A stretch of DNA of 15,184 bases from an uncultured Lachnospiraceae bacterium (GTDB lineage Bacteria; Bacillota; Clostridia; Lachnospirales; Lachnospiraceae), in NCBI GenBank assembly GCA_910578605.1, contig CAJTQG010000030.1:20831-36014 (forward strand), given 5' to 3'. Position numbers and translations under genes: made by a program. Below the pieces are notes generated by a model, which was given only the letters and a program-made list of their open reading frames with translations, did no database searches and had not been told where the DNA came from. Every line of letters starts with the position of its first letter. Positions within the stretch are counted from its first letter, which is position 1. Positions 5,045-13,285 of this stretch are shown here, piece by piece.

Positions 5045-7672
5045 ATGTTTAGAAATAGAAATACAAAGATTGTCAATAAGGTAGTCAGAAAAATTCTAAT
5101 GGCACAAAAATGGAAGAATTTGATTACGATTACAGCTATTGTCATTTCTGCAATGTTATTTACATCCTTGATGACTTTAATTGGGGGAACTGTAAAATCA
5201 CATAGATTAATGATGCAGCTGCAGGCGGGAAGCAAAGCAGATGCACAGATAAAAGGGATAACAAAAAAACAGTGTAAACTGTTGACAAGTCAGCCGTATT
5301 TAAAGGATGTAGGGTTGCTCTGTAGTGTTTCATATTTGAAAAATACTAAAAATCACAATATTGAATTATGCTATCTGGATGAAAAATCACAGGATATGTT
5401 TTTTTCTAAGCCTACCTATGGAAGAGCACCAAAGCAGGTCAATGAGTTTGCTGCCTCAGACAGAGCACTGAAAGAGTTAGGAGTCAAACCAAAGCTGGGA
5501 GAACAAGTAAAAATTATTGTGGAATCAGAGACAGATGGACAGGAATATTCCTACGAAATGTGTCTGTCCGGTTGGTGGAAGGCTGCAAATGAACAAGGCA
5601 GCCTTATGCTTGTATCCGAAGAATTTATTAATGAAAATAAAAAAGAGCTTAGTGGAATTGTGAGAGATGATTCCGAAGGGCAAAGTTACTCAGCCGCCAT
5701 AATATTTACTGACAGACAAAATAGGGAGGAAAAGCTGAGGGAGGCAGTGAGAGCTATAGGCGGTGAGCCGGATGATGACAAGGCAGAAAATTTTATGCCT
5801 ATTATTTTCTATAAAAATACATATATGGAGTGGAAGGAAATAGGGATTCCGGTTTTGCTTATTATGGTTTTGTTTGTTTTGTGCAGCTATTTGCTGATTT
5901 ATAATATTTTTGATATTGCCACAGTAAAGAATATAAGAAGCTATGGCTTGTTGTCCACCATTGGAGCAACGCCGTCCCAAATTAAAAGAATAGTAATGAA
6001 ACAGGCGTTTTTTCTGGCGGCAATCGGCATACCTGTAGGATTGCTGCTGGGATTTGGCATTGGAACTAGGCTTTTGCCTGTTGTGCTCAGCGGTATGCCA
6101 AAGGAGGAGTACACCAATGCTCCTGTTGTAAATACTGCCAATCCCAGTGTCTTTCTTTTTAGCGGGATTATGACTTTTTTAACTATATGGATTAGCATCT
6201 ATAAACCGGCAAGGACGGCATGTAAATTTAATGCATCGGATGCGGTGAAATACAGTGAGGGAAATAAAAGGATAAAAAGAAAGGGAAGCAGCAACAAAGT
6301 CATACATATTGCTTTTGCTAATTTTATTCGCAATAAGAAAAGATCCGTTTTAATTGTGATGTCATTGGCCATCTGTATTATATTATTTAACTCTGTTTTT
6401 GTGATTTCTGACAGTATGGATACAAAAAAATATATTCAAGTGCACATGAAAACAGATTATATAGCTGCCAATACCAATGCCTTTCAATTAAACTTAGGCT
6501 ATGTTTATAGGAGAGATGGGATGTCGGAGGATTTTTGCAAATTTTTGAATAGTCTGAAGGAAATTAAGAACCTTGGTTATCTATACAAAAATACAAAGGA
6601 TGACAGCAATGTAAGCTTTGATTATGGCATTCCCATAAAAAGAATAGAGAGCTATCCCAACGATAAAGGAATTCCGGAGGAATGCGGAATTATTGAAATA
6701 AAGGGAAAGGAATACGGCGCTTTAGTCTGGGAGGATGGAAGACTTTGCTGCAATGTATATGGCGCAGACGAGACCACTGCAAAAAGATTTCATTTTGATG
6801 ATATTTTAGATGGAATATCGGAGGAAGAGGTTGGAAGTAAATTATCTACAGGGGAATATGTGATTGAGGGGGCAGTTATCAATCCTGAGCATCCAGGGGA
6901 GGTATTGGAGGAGCCTGGATATCAATGTGAGATAGGACAAAAGATTACAGCTTATAAGGATGGAAAAATATATAAAACATATACGGTGCTTGCCCATATG
7001 CCTGTGAATCAGGCAGAAGTGGAGGCAAATGACGGTGGTAATGGAGCGGCAAGAGTAGGGCAGGATGGAGCAAAGCTGTATTTTCCCCTTGAGGAGTTTA
7101 AACAATTGTATGATACTCCCACAGTGTTGAACTGTACCTTCGATGCTAAGAATCCGAAGGAATGGGAGGCGGTGGAAGAAAAGCTTGAAAAGTACACAGA
7201 GGAAAATCCAACGATGCATTATTACTCTTCTAATCAGCTAAGGAGAACAATCGCTAGAGAGCAAGTAAAGCTTCGGGTAGTAGGAGGAATTATGGCAGGC
7301 ATTTTAGGAGTGGTTGGAATTATCAATTTTTTGAACCTGATAAGTACATCTGTGATTAGCAGGAAAAAAGAATTTGCTGTTATGGAGAGCGTTGGCATGA
7401 CCAGCAGGCAGTTAAAAGATATGATTGTCTTTGAGGGCATTTTATATGCATTATCTACTGGAATTTTAGGCATTGCTGTTTGCTATTTGCTGGGAATCAC
7501 AGTGATTAAAACAATACTTTCCGCCACATGGTACTATACATTTCGAATGTCTTTAACCCCGGGATTGTTGATTTGGTGTGCAATGCTGATTATAGTTGTG
7601 TCTAGCGCAGTTTTGTCAATGAAGATATACAATAAAGGTGAGCTGTCAGACAGATTGTCCTATGAGGAATAA
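5045..7672 (+). CDS. FtsX/MacB-type ABC permease
   Basis: An 875-residue integral membrane protein with the two-module architecture of bacitracin/lantibiotic-type and MacB-type permeases. Predicted membrane segments lie near residues 22-44, 266-290, 320-340, 369-387, 430-451, 745-766, 797-818 and 841-860, with large extracytoplasmic loops of about 220 and 290 residues. Both FtsX cores follow the pattern with a charged cytoplasmic loop after the second helix (IRSYGLLSTIGATPSQIKRI; KEFAVMESVGMTSRQLKDM). The start at ATG 5045 follows GGGAG nine bases upstream; a TTG at 4964 would add 27 residues. Its ATPase partner is probably at 9682, separated by the maturase and the thioredoxin-like gene. It should export the mature peptide or remove it from the membrane as immunity; substrate cannot be read from sequence. 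Confidence 0.88.
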   Translation: MFRNRNTKIVNKVVRKILMAQKWKNLITITAIVISAMLFTSLMTLIGGTVKSHRLMMQLQAGSKADAQIKGITKKQCKLLTSQPYLKDVGLLCSVSYLKNTKNHNIELCYLDEKSQDMFFSKPTYGRAPKQVNEFAASDRALKELGVKPKLGEQVKIIVESETDGQEYSYEMCLSGWWKAANEQGSLMLVSEEFINENKKELSGIVRDDSEGQSYSAAIIFTDRQNREEKLREAVRAIGGEPDDDKAENFMPIIFYKNTYMEWKEIGIPVLLIMVLFVLCSYLLIYNIFDIATVKNIRSYGLLSTIGATPSQIKRIVMKQAFFLAAIGIPVGLLLGFGIGTRLLPVVLSGMPKEEYTNAPVVNTANPSVFLFSGIMTFLTIWISIYKPARTACKFNASDAVKYSEGNKRIKRKGSSNKVIHIAFANFIRNKKRSVLIVMSLAICIILFNSVFVISDSMDTKKYIQVHMKTDYIAANTNAFQLNLGYVYRRDGMSEDFCKFLNSLKEIKNLGYLYKNTKDDSNVSFDYGIPIKRIESYPNDKGIPEECGIIEIKGKEYGALVWEDGRLCCNVYGADETTAKRFHFDDILDGISEEEVGSKLSTGEYVIEGAVINPEHPGEVLEEPGYQCEIGQKITAYKDGKIYKTYTVLAHMPVNQAEVEANDGGNGAARVGQDGAKLYFPLEEFKQLYDTPTVLNCTFDAKNPKEWEAVEEKLEKYTEENPTMHYYSSNQLRRTIAREQVKLRVVGGIMAGILGVVGIINFLNLISTSVISRKKEFAVMESVGMTSRQLKDMIVFEGILYALSTGILGIAVCYLLGITVIKTILSATWYYTFRMSLTPGLLIWCAMLIIVVSSAVLSMKIYNKGELSDRLSYEE

Positions 7673-7717
7673 GAATAGGTGTAAGAAAGAAGAAAGGATG
7701 CAAGGCAGAAACAAAAT

Positions 7718-8926
7718 ATGAAATATATAAAAAATCCAAATGGAAGAGAATTGTATGACAAAAATCAGGTTTTGCTCTGTAATATAAAACAGGGAAATTT
7801 TCTGAAAACGAATAAGTTATACTATGAATATTTTCAAATGCTGCTGCAGGAGGGGCAGGGACATATTGACTGGGAAGCGGTAACAGATGAAAATGTCAAA
7901 AAAAATCTGAAATATCTCTTTTCACAGTTAGTCAATATTGGTTATATTATACAGGAGGGTGATTTGTCAAAAGCAATAGAGGAACATTATAATGTTATAT
8001 ATTTATCCTTAACAAATCATTGTAATTTAAGATGCAGGCATTGCTGTGTATCAGCAGGAGAGTCCAGCACAGGGGAGCTGGAATTTGAAGATTGGATGTA
8101 CATTATTGACAGCATTTTGCCATTGCATCCAGACAGTATTGAGCTAACCGGCGGTGAGCCTATCATATATCATGATTTTCAAAGAGTGTTAAGATATTTG
8201 AGAAGAGTATACAGAGGAGCTATTGGTTTATCCACCAATGCTCTGCTTATTAATGAAAACAACATTGAGCTTATAAAAGAGAATATCGATCATATATCTG
8301 TCAGTATAGATGGCTATGATGAGGAGAGCTGTCATAAAATAAGAGGAAATGGAGTTTTCCATGAAATTATCAGTAAAATTTTATATCTCAAAGAAATGGG
8401 AATCCATCAAATAACAGCCTCTATGCTGGTTACCTCATACACCCAAAGTCATCAGGAGGAATTTGGCTCTCTCTGTGAGGAACTGGGTGTTAAGCCGATT
8501 TACAGAAGGTTTGCTCCAACAGGAAGAGGGGGAAAGTATGATGAGGAGTTGATGCCTGAGAGCAATATATACGAGGATATCAATAAAAAGGAATTAAAAT
8601 GTGTGTTGTGCAAGCCAGGCAAAAGAGAGTTAAATATATCATCCAATGGGGATGTCTATCCATGTGCCCCTTTAAGTACAATAGAAGATTTAAAAATGGG
8701 CAATATTCTTCGGGAGCCAATTCAAAGTATAATTCATAGTGAAAGCTTTGAAAAAAAGTTAGAGCAGCTTCGCCCATGGAATTTAACGAAATGCCAGGAG
8801 TGTAATGTGAATTTATTTTGCCATACTTGTATCAATTATATACTGGGAATCCGGAATAATCCGAAAATATTTGAGAATGTATGTGAAAAAACGAAATCAA
8901 TTTTAACAAAGACCCTGTGGGGATAA
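7718..8926 (+). CDS. Radical SAM/SPASM peptide maturase with N-terminal RRE-like domain (second of two)
   Basis: A 402-residue enzyme. Residues 1-85 (IKNPNGRELYD, QVLLCNIKQG and so on) resemble a PqqD-like RiPP recognition element, the domain that binds precursor leaders. The radical SAM core follows with CNLRCRHC (C102, C106, C109, plus C110) and TGGEP (144-148). The C-terminal SPASM region has C295, C298, C316, C359, C362, C368, C371 and C389, fitting two auxiliary clusters. It is built like PqqE- and sactionine/ranthipeptide-type maturases, whose reaction joins Cys sulfur or carbon atoms across the peptide. The ATG at 7718 has AAGG about 12 bases upstream, a weak site. The RRE-like domain makes it the better candidate for direct recognition of the RKVKxExFDVKVQ leader, but this is inference. 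Confidence 0.9.
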   Translation: MKYIKNPNGRELYDKNQVLLCNIKQGNFLKTNKLYYEYFQMLLQEGQGHIDWEAVTDENVKKNLKYLFSQLVNIGYIIQEGDLSKAIEEHYNVIYLSLTNHCNLRCRHCCVSAGESSTGELEFEDWMYIIDSILPLHPDSIELTGGEPIIYHDFQRVLRYLRRVYRGAIGLSTNALLINENNIELIKENIDHISVSIDGYDEESCHKIRGNGVFHEIISKILYLKEMGIHQITASMLVTSYTQSHQEEFGSLCEELGVKPIYRRFAPTGRGGKYDEELMPESNIYEDINKKELKCVLCKPGKRELNISSNGDVYPCAPLSTIEDLKMGNILREPIQSIIHSESFEKKLEQLRPWNLTKCQECNVNLFCHTCINYILGIRNNPKIFENVCEKTKSILTKTLWG

Positions 8927-8946
8927 TAAGAAGGAGGATTATCAAT

Positions 8947-9615
8947 ATGAGAAAAACTATGAGAAAAACTATGAAAAAAATGATGGGAATTGCAATGAGC
9001 ATGGTTATGTTATTTAGTGTGAACTTGTCAGCGGCGGCAGCAACGTCGTTGGATTATGACAATGTTCAGAAGATTGCAACAAAAGATTTTTTTAATCAAA
9101 CAGAAGACGACTACTATGTTTATTATTATATGGAAAACTGTCCATTTTGTAATCAGGTGAAGAGTGATATGCTAAAGTTTGCAGAGGACAGAAGCGTTTA
9201 TTTTGTAGATTACAGAATTAGAGACAATTGGTGCCAATCTTATGATTGGGACGTGGCAATAAAAAAATACAATAAAACGATTGGAAGAGTCAGCCAGGAG
9301 GGCAGCATTGAATACCTGCCAGGGGAAAGTATGGAGAAATATCAGGGGCTAAAGAATATGTATGGGAAGGAAATGATATTTTCCTTTGAAATCGTGACGG
9401 AGGATAATATAGCCCAATTTGAAGGAGCACAGCCGGGAGATGTAGTGGCAAACATTCAGACGCCGGAAATTGATTATGTTAGCATGACTTCCCCAGATGA
9501 ATTAATTATAGCAGGTGTTCCGGTTTTGTTTCATGTTGTGGATGGAAAAATAGTAAATTTCTATTTTGATTCTGTAGAGATTGGGGCATATTTACAGAGC
9601 AATAACTTAAAGTAA
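8947..9615 (+). CDS. Secreted or lipid-side thioredoxin-like protein with CPFC motif
   Basis: 222 residues. The first 33 form a classical signal peptide: basic stretch with repeated MRKT units, hydrophobic core, and a possible cut after SAAAA. The active-site motif C65-P-F-C68 follows a beta strand (VYYYMENCPFC), and GVPVLFHVVDGK near the end carries the cis-Pro of the thioredoxin fold. An insertion of about 80 residues lies between them, with an extra Cys in NWCQ. The start is set by AAGGAGG nine bases before ATG 8947; upstream codons from 8917 are not used. Neighbours suggest it handles disulfides or protects Cys of the exported peptide, similar in idea to the bacteriocin transport accessory proteins. 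It could also reduce the permease; the fold is well supported, the role is not. Confidence 0.82.
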   Translation: MRKTMRKTMKKMMGIAMSMVMLFSVNLSAAAATSLDYDNVQKIATKDFFNQTEDDYYVYYYMENCPFCNQVKSDMLKFAEDRSVYFVDYRIRDNWCQSYDWDVAIKKYNKTIGRVSQEGSIEYLPGESMEKYQGLKNMYGKEMIFSFEIVTEDNIAQFEGAQPGDVVANIQTPEIDYVSMTSPDELIIAGVPVLFHVVDGKIVNFYFDSVEIGAYLQSNNLK

Positions 9616-9681
9616 GGTAAAATGCTCTGTACAGATGATATGTTTGATAGATAAATACTTTATGATTTAGAGGGAAAAACA

Positions 9682-10341
9682 GTGATATTAAAGGTTCGAG
9701 ATGTTAAAAAGGTATACGGACAGGGGGAAAATGAGACAATTGCGTTAAAGGGTGTATCCTTACAGGTGCAGGAGGGAGAATTTGTGGCAGTGGTGGGCTC
9801 GTCCGGCAGCGGAAAGACTACACTGCTGCAGATTATAGGGGGAATCAATACTGCTACAGAGGGCTTTGTGGAAATACAGGGGCATAGGCTAAGTGATATG
9901 AATAAAGAACAAATGACTATATTTCGCAGAAGGAACATTGGATTTATTTTTCAAAATTATAATTTGATTCCATATATGAATGTGAGAGATAATATTACAT
10001 TTCCCATTGAACTGGATGGAAAGAAAGCAGACCAGGAGTTTTTGGAACAAATAGTAGATATGCTGGGAATCTCTGAGAAGGTAAATTATATGCCCAATAT
10101 GCTTTCAGGGGGACAGCAGCAGAGGGTGGCAATTGCCAGAGCTCTGATTTCTAAGCCGGCAATCATTTTGGCGGATGAACCTACAGGAAACCTTGACAGC
10201 CAGGCAAAATTGGATGTGATGGAGCTGTTGAGAATTTCCAGCAATAGATTTCATCAGACAATTCTGATGATTACCCATGATATTCACTTAGCCCAGATGG
10301 CAGAAAGAATTATTCATATAGAGGATGGATGTCTTGCCTGA
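9682..10341 (+). CDS. MacB/LolD-type ABC ATPase
   Basis: A 219-residue ATPase with Walker A GSSGSGKTT (39-47), Q-loop Gln91 in FQNYNLIPYMN, signature LSGGQQQRVAIARAL (from 141), Walker B ILADEP with Glu166, TGNLDS and switch His199. The FQNYNLIP and TGNLDS motifs are hallmarks of ATPases that serve FtsX/MacB-fold permeases. The start is GTG at 9682 with AGAGG nine bases before. The obvious partner is the permease at 5045; the two genes are separated by about 2 kb carrying the maturase and the thioredoxin-like gene. A role in export or self-protection follows from the pairing. Confidence 0.92.
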   Translation: MILKVRDVKKVYGQGENETIALKGVSLQVQEGEFVAVVGSSGSGKTTLLQIIGGINTATEGFVEIQGHRLSDMNKEQMTIFRRRNIGFIFQNYNLIPYMNVRDNITFPIELDGKKADQEFLEQIVDMLGISEKVNYMPNMLSGGQQQRVAIARALISKPAIILADEPTGNLDSQAKLDVMELLRISSNRFHQTILMITHDIHLAQMAERIIHIEDGCLA

Positions 10342-10387
10342 GGAGAGCTTGGAATACTTAAAGGAATGAAAATTAAGGAAAGGATAA

Positions 10388-10879
10388 ATGCATATCACAT
10401 GGATAAGTGATGGCATAGTTACAAAAATGAAATTATATATTGGCGGTTATGCCCAGGGAAAATTGGATTATGTACTGCAAAAATTCAGGGAGGAGAAAGA
10501 GGAATATGGGGACGGTCAACCAGAAAAGTTCGTCATTGTAGATGGAGAAAACATAGTGGAAGATATAGTGGAAAAGCATGAAGGGGAGGAGATGGGAGAG
10601 AGGCCGGTGATTATCAATCATTTTCATAAGTATATCAGGAAGGAATTGATTCTGCATCCGGATTGGGGGATGAAGGAGATGGAAAAAAAGGTAAATCATA
10701 TTTGCCTGCAATATCCTAATTGCACAATTATATGTGATGAGGTGGGAAATGGTATTGTTCCCATAGATGCATTTGAGAGAAAATACAGGGAGATGGTAGG
10801 AAGGATATGCTGTGTGTTAGCACAGAGGTCAAAAAGTGTGGAAAGGATACACTGCGGTTTGGGGATGAGATTAAAATGA
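10388..10879 (+). CDS. cobU: CobU-like adenosylcobinamide kinase/guanylyltransferase homologue
   Basis: 163 residues. IGGYAQGK (18-25) matches the CobU nucleotide loop position but has Lys-Leu where GKS/GKT is usual. The C-terminal DEVGNGIVP (117-125) and GR at 138-139 match the CobU family signature. CobU phosphorylates adenosylcobinamide and attaches GMP in the nucleotide-loop arm of B12 synthesis. The start at 10388 has AAGGAAAGGA upstream; ATG 10427 would place the loop nearer the N-terminus as in the family. It overlaps the next gene through ATGA. The altered loop may still work, since Lys is kept, but kinase activity should be regarded as uncertain. It may simply be a cobalamin salvage gene downstream of the cluster. 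Confidence 0.78.
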   Translation: MHITWISDGIVTKMKLYIGGYAQGKLDYVLQKFREEKEEYGDGQPEKFVIVDGENIVEDIVEKHEGEEMGERPVIINHFHKYIRKELILHPDWGMKEMEKKVNHICLQYPNCTIICDEVGNGIVPIDAFERKYREMVGRICCVLAQRSKSVERIHCGLGMRLK

Positions 10880-11541
10880 AGATTGATATTACTTTTATTC
10901 GTCACGGAAAGACAATGGGAAATACTCTTGGAAGATATATAGGAGTTACAGATGAGGAGCTGTGTGATATTGGCAGAGAAGAACTTTTGGTATTGCAGGC
11001 AAAGGGCTGTTATCCGGCTTTTCAAGATATTTTTCAAATATATGAAAGTCCTATGTTAAGGTGCAGACAGACAAGAGAGTTACTGTATCCTCTATCAATC
11101 CATAATGAGGAAGCAGAACGGAATCATGAGAAAACAGGGTTTACAGACAAGGTATGTCAAGTGTCCGGTTTGCGGGAATGTAATTTTGGTGAATTTGAAA
11201 ATAAAAATTATAAAGAATTGAACGGAAACAAAAATTATCAGCGTTGGATTGACAGTAATGGCACTCTGCCGTTTCCGGGAGGTGAAAGCCGAGAGGAATT
11301 TATTGAGAGAACCTCTGCGGCTTTTTTGTGGTGTGTGGAGGATATGCGAACAAAGTGGAAGGCAAATCCAACAGGGAAAATTCCAAAGGCAGTGTTTGTG
11401 GTCCATGGGGGTACCATTATGGCAGTGCTCCACCGGTTTGGCGGAAGGGGGTATTTTGATTGTCAGTTAAAAAATGGGCAGGCGCTGAAAATGGAGTATT
11501 GTAATGGCATTTTATCAGAAAAAGGAAATCCATTACTTTAA
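10876..11541 (+). CDS. cobC: Histidine phosphatase, likely alpha-ribazole phosphatase (CobC-like)
   Basis: A 221-residue phosphoglycerate-mutase-fold phosphatase. The phospho-accepting RHG is at 9-11 (FIRHGKTMGN), with a second catalytic His177 in VVHGGT, plus Arg62 in SPMLRCRQT and the loop LRECNFGEFE. CobC removes phosphate from alpha-ribazole phosphate in cobalamin nucleotide-loop assembly, and the direct ATGA coupling to a CobU homologue supports that reading over a generic phosphatase. The ATG at 10876 is preferred over an in-frame start at 10807 because of the overlap with the CobU stop. The 3' end overlaps the convergent ABC-F gene by nine bases, with no terminator. Confidence 0.8.
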   Translation: MKIDITFIRHGKTMGNTLGRYIGVTDEELCDIGREELLVLQAKGCYPAFQDIFQIYESPMLRCRQTRELLYPLSIHNEEAERNHEKTGFTDKVCQVSGLRECNFGEFENKNYKELNGNKNYQRWIDSNGTLPFPGGESREEFIERTSAAFLWCVEDMRTKWKANPTGKIPKAVFVVHGGTIMAVLHRFGGRGYFDCQLKNGQALKMEYCNGILSEKGNPLL

Positions 11542-13086
11542 TGTAGTGTACTCCTCTAAATTCCATACCTGTTTTACTACATCCTGATAGAAGTCTGGCT
11601 CGTGGCAGACAAGCAGTATGGCTCCCTTATATTCCTGTAAAGCTCTTTTTAATTCCTCTTTTGCATCAACATCTAAATGATTTGTGGGCTCGTCCAACAA
11701 TAAAATATTAGTTTCTATGTTTAAGATTTTGCAAAGTCTAACCTTTGCCTGCTCCCCGCCGCTTAGAACTTTTACCTTGCTTTCGATATGTTTTGTAGTA
11801 AGCCCGCATTTAGCGAGAGCAGAGCGCACCTCATACTGGGTGTAGGAGGGAAAGGTTTCCCAAATTTCCTCAATGCAGCTATTTTCGCTGGGCTTCATCT
11901 CCTGTTCAAAATAGCCGATGCTCAGATAATCACCTAATTCGGCTTTTCCTGATAGGGGGTTTATCAGTCCAAGGACACTTTTTAGAAAAGTGGATTTTCC
12001 GATTCCGTTAGTTCCCACAATAGCAATTTTTTCCCCTCGCTCCATTCTTAGATTCATAGGCTTGCTTAGAGGCTTGTCCTGCTCATAGCCAATCACCAAA
12101 TCCGTTGTTTCAAACAGAACCTTTCCGGCAGCTCTTGCATTTTTAAAGAAAAATTCTGGCTTTGGCCGTTCCTTTACCTGCTCTAAAATTTCCATTTTAT
12201 CTAATTTTTTCTGACGGGACATTGCCATATTTCTAGTGGCAACCCTGGCTTTATTTCTGGCTACAAAGTCCTTTAGCTGGGCAATTTCCTGCTGTTGACG
12301 TTTATATGCCGCCTCCTGCTGTGCCAGCTTCATCTCATGAACCTCCTGAAATTTATTGTAATCACCCACATATCGGTCTAATCGTCGGTCCTCCATATGA
12401 TATATGATATTTACCACACTGTTTAAAAATGGTATATCATGGGAAATTAATATAAAAGCATTTTCGTAGTCCAACAGATAGCGTTTCAGCCATTCAATAT
12501 GATTTTCGTCCAAGTAGTTTGTTGGCTCATCCAACAATAGAATATCCGGTTTTTCCAGAAGCAATTTCGCCAGAAGGATTTTTGTTCGCTGTCCTCCGCT
12601 TAGGCTGGCAACATCCGTGTCAAGCCCTAGCTCCATAATGCCAAGAGCCCTTGCCACCTCCTCTATTTTGGTGTCAATGGCATAGAAATCGTTTTGTTCT
12701 AACAGTTCTTGGTAAGTTCCGGTTTCCTCTAGCATTTTTTCCATTTCATGAGAATCGGCAGCCCCCATTTTTTCAAATAGTAAATTCATTTTTGTTTCCA
12801 TTTCATATAAGTAGGAGAAGCCTTGCCGCAGCACATCTCCTATGGTCATGCCTGGTTCTAGCGCAGTATGTTGGTCTAGATATCCAGTGCGGACGTTTTT
12901 CGCCCATTCTACTTTTCCTTCATCTGGCTGAAGTTTTCCGGTGACAATATTCAAAAAGGTAGATTTTCCTTCCCCGTTAGCTCCGATAAGTCCAATATGT
13001 TCTCCTTTTAACAAGCGAAAGGAAACATTGTCAAAGATTTCTCTATCTCCAAAACCGTGGGTTAAATTCTTTACATCTAAAATCAT
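11533..13086 (-). CDS. ABC-F family ATPase (YkpA/YbiT-like)
   Basis: A 517-residue cytosolic protein with two complete ABC ATPase domains and no membrane segments. Domain 1 has Walker A GANGEGKST (35-43), LSGGQ (162-166) and Glu187; domain 2 has GTNGIGKST (358-366), LSGGE (441-445) and Glu466. A charged helical linker (about 240-310, rich in Gln, Lys and Arg) fits the P-site tRNA interaction motif. ABC-F proteins bind ribosomes; some confer antibiotic resistance. The domain wording here resembles the housekeeping YkpA/YbiT type rather than drug-specific types. The start is ATG 13086, with AAAGGA about 12 bases upstream; a TTG at 13107 lies at the same site and is unlikely. It is transcribed against the CobC-like gene. 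Confidence 0.93.
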   Translation of the reverse strand: MILDVKNLTHGFGDREIFDNVSFRLLKGEHIGLIGANGEGKSTFLNIVTGKLQPDEGKVEWAKNVRTGYLDQHTALEPGMTIGDVLRQGFSYLYEMETKMNLLFEKMGAADSHEMEKMLEETGTYQELLEQNDFYAIDTKIEEVARALGIMELGLDTDVASLSGGQRTKILLAKLLLEKPDILLLDEPTNYLDENHIEWLKRYLLDYENAFILISHDIPFLNSVVNIIYHMEDRRLDRYVGDYNKFQEVHEMKLAQQEAAYKRQQQEIAQLKDFVARNKARVATRNMAMSRQKKLDKMEILEQVKERPKPEFFFKNARAAGKVLFETTDLVIGYEQDKPLSKPMNLRMERGEKIAIVGTNGIGKSTFLKSVLGLINPLSGKAELGDYLSIGYFEQEMKPSENSCIEEIWETFPSYTQYEVRSALAKCGLTTKHIESKVKVLSGGEQAKVRLCKILNIETNILLLDEPTNHLDVDAKEELKRALQEYKGAILLVCHEPDFYQDVVKQVWNLEEYTTLK

Positions 13087-13285
13087 AAGTAGTATAATTC
13101 CTTTCAATAATACTGTAAAAAATCAATGTGTCAGCACACTAGCATCATATCATAGATAGAGCAGTTTGGATACTGTTTTGTAGGATGATATGTATTTAAT
13201 ATTATTGAAAAAGTTTTTGCAGTATGATAAACAATAAGATAAAGGGCAGTTTAATAGAAAATAATAGAATTGAGGTATGATATCT
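13087..13285. other. Divergent intergenic region upstream of the ABC-F and unknown genes
   Basis: About 200 A+T-rich bases without a gene. Toward the unknown gene there is a weak promoter match, TTGTAG (13178-13183), 16 bases, TATTAT (13200-13205). Toward the ABC-F gene there is CTGACA with TATTAT (plus 13107-13134), but it would start transcription on top of the ribosome site, so it is doubtful. An 8-bp inverted repeat, CATATCAT (13146-13153) and ATGATATG (13185-13192), could be an operator. Confidence 0.4.

Noticed and set aside
4798..5235. Minus-strand open frame opposite the precursor and permease genes
   Set aside because: Antisense shadow of the plus-strand genes with no ribosome site or recognisable motif.
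7698..7721. Seven-codon frame overlapping the second maturase start by ATGA
   Set aside because: Too short, and the GAAAGG site touches its ATG; most likely chance.
11533..13086. ABC-F protein as a self-resistance gene of the peptide cluster
   Set aside because: Opposite strand, separated by the cobalamin-type pair, and of a housekeeping-like YkpA/YbiT form.
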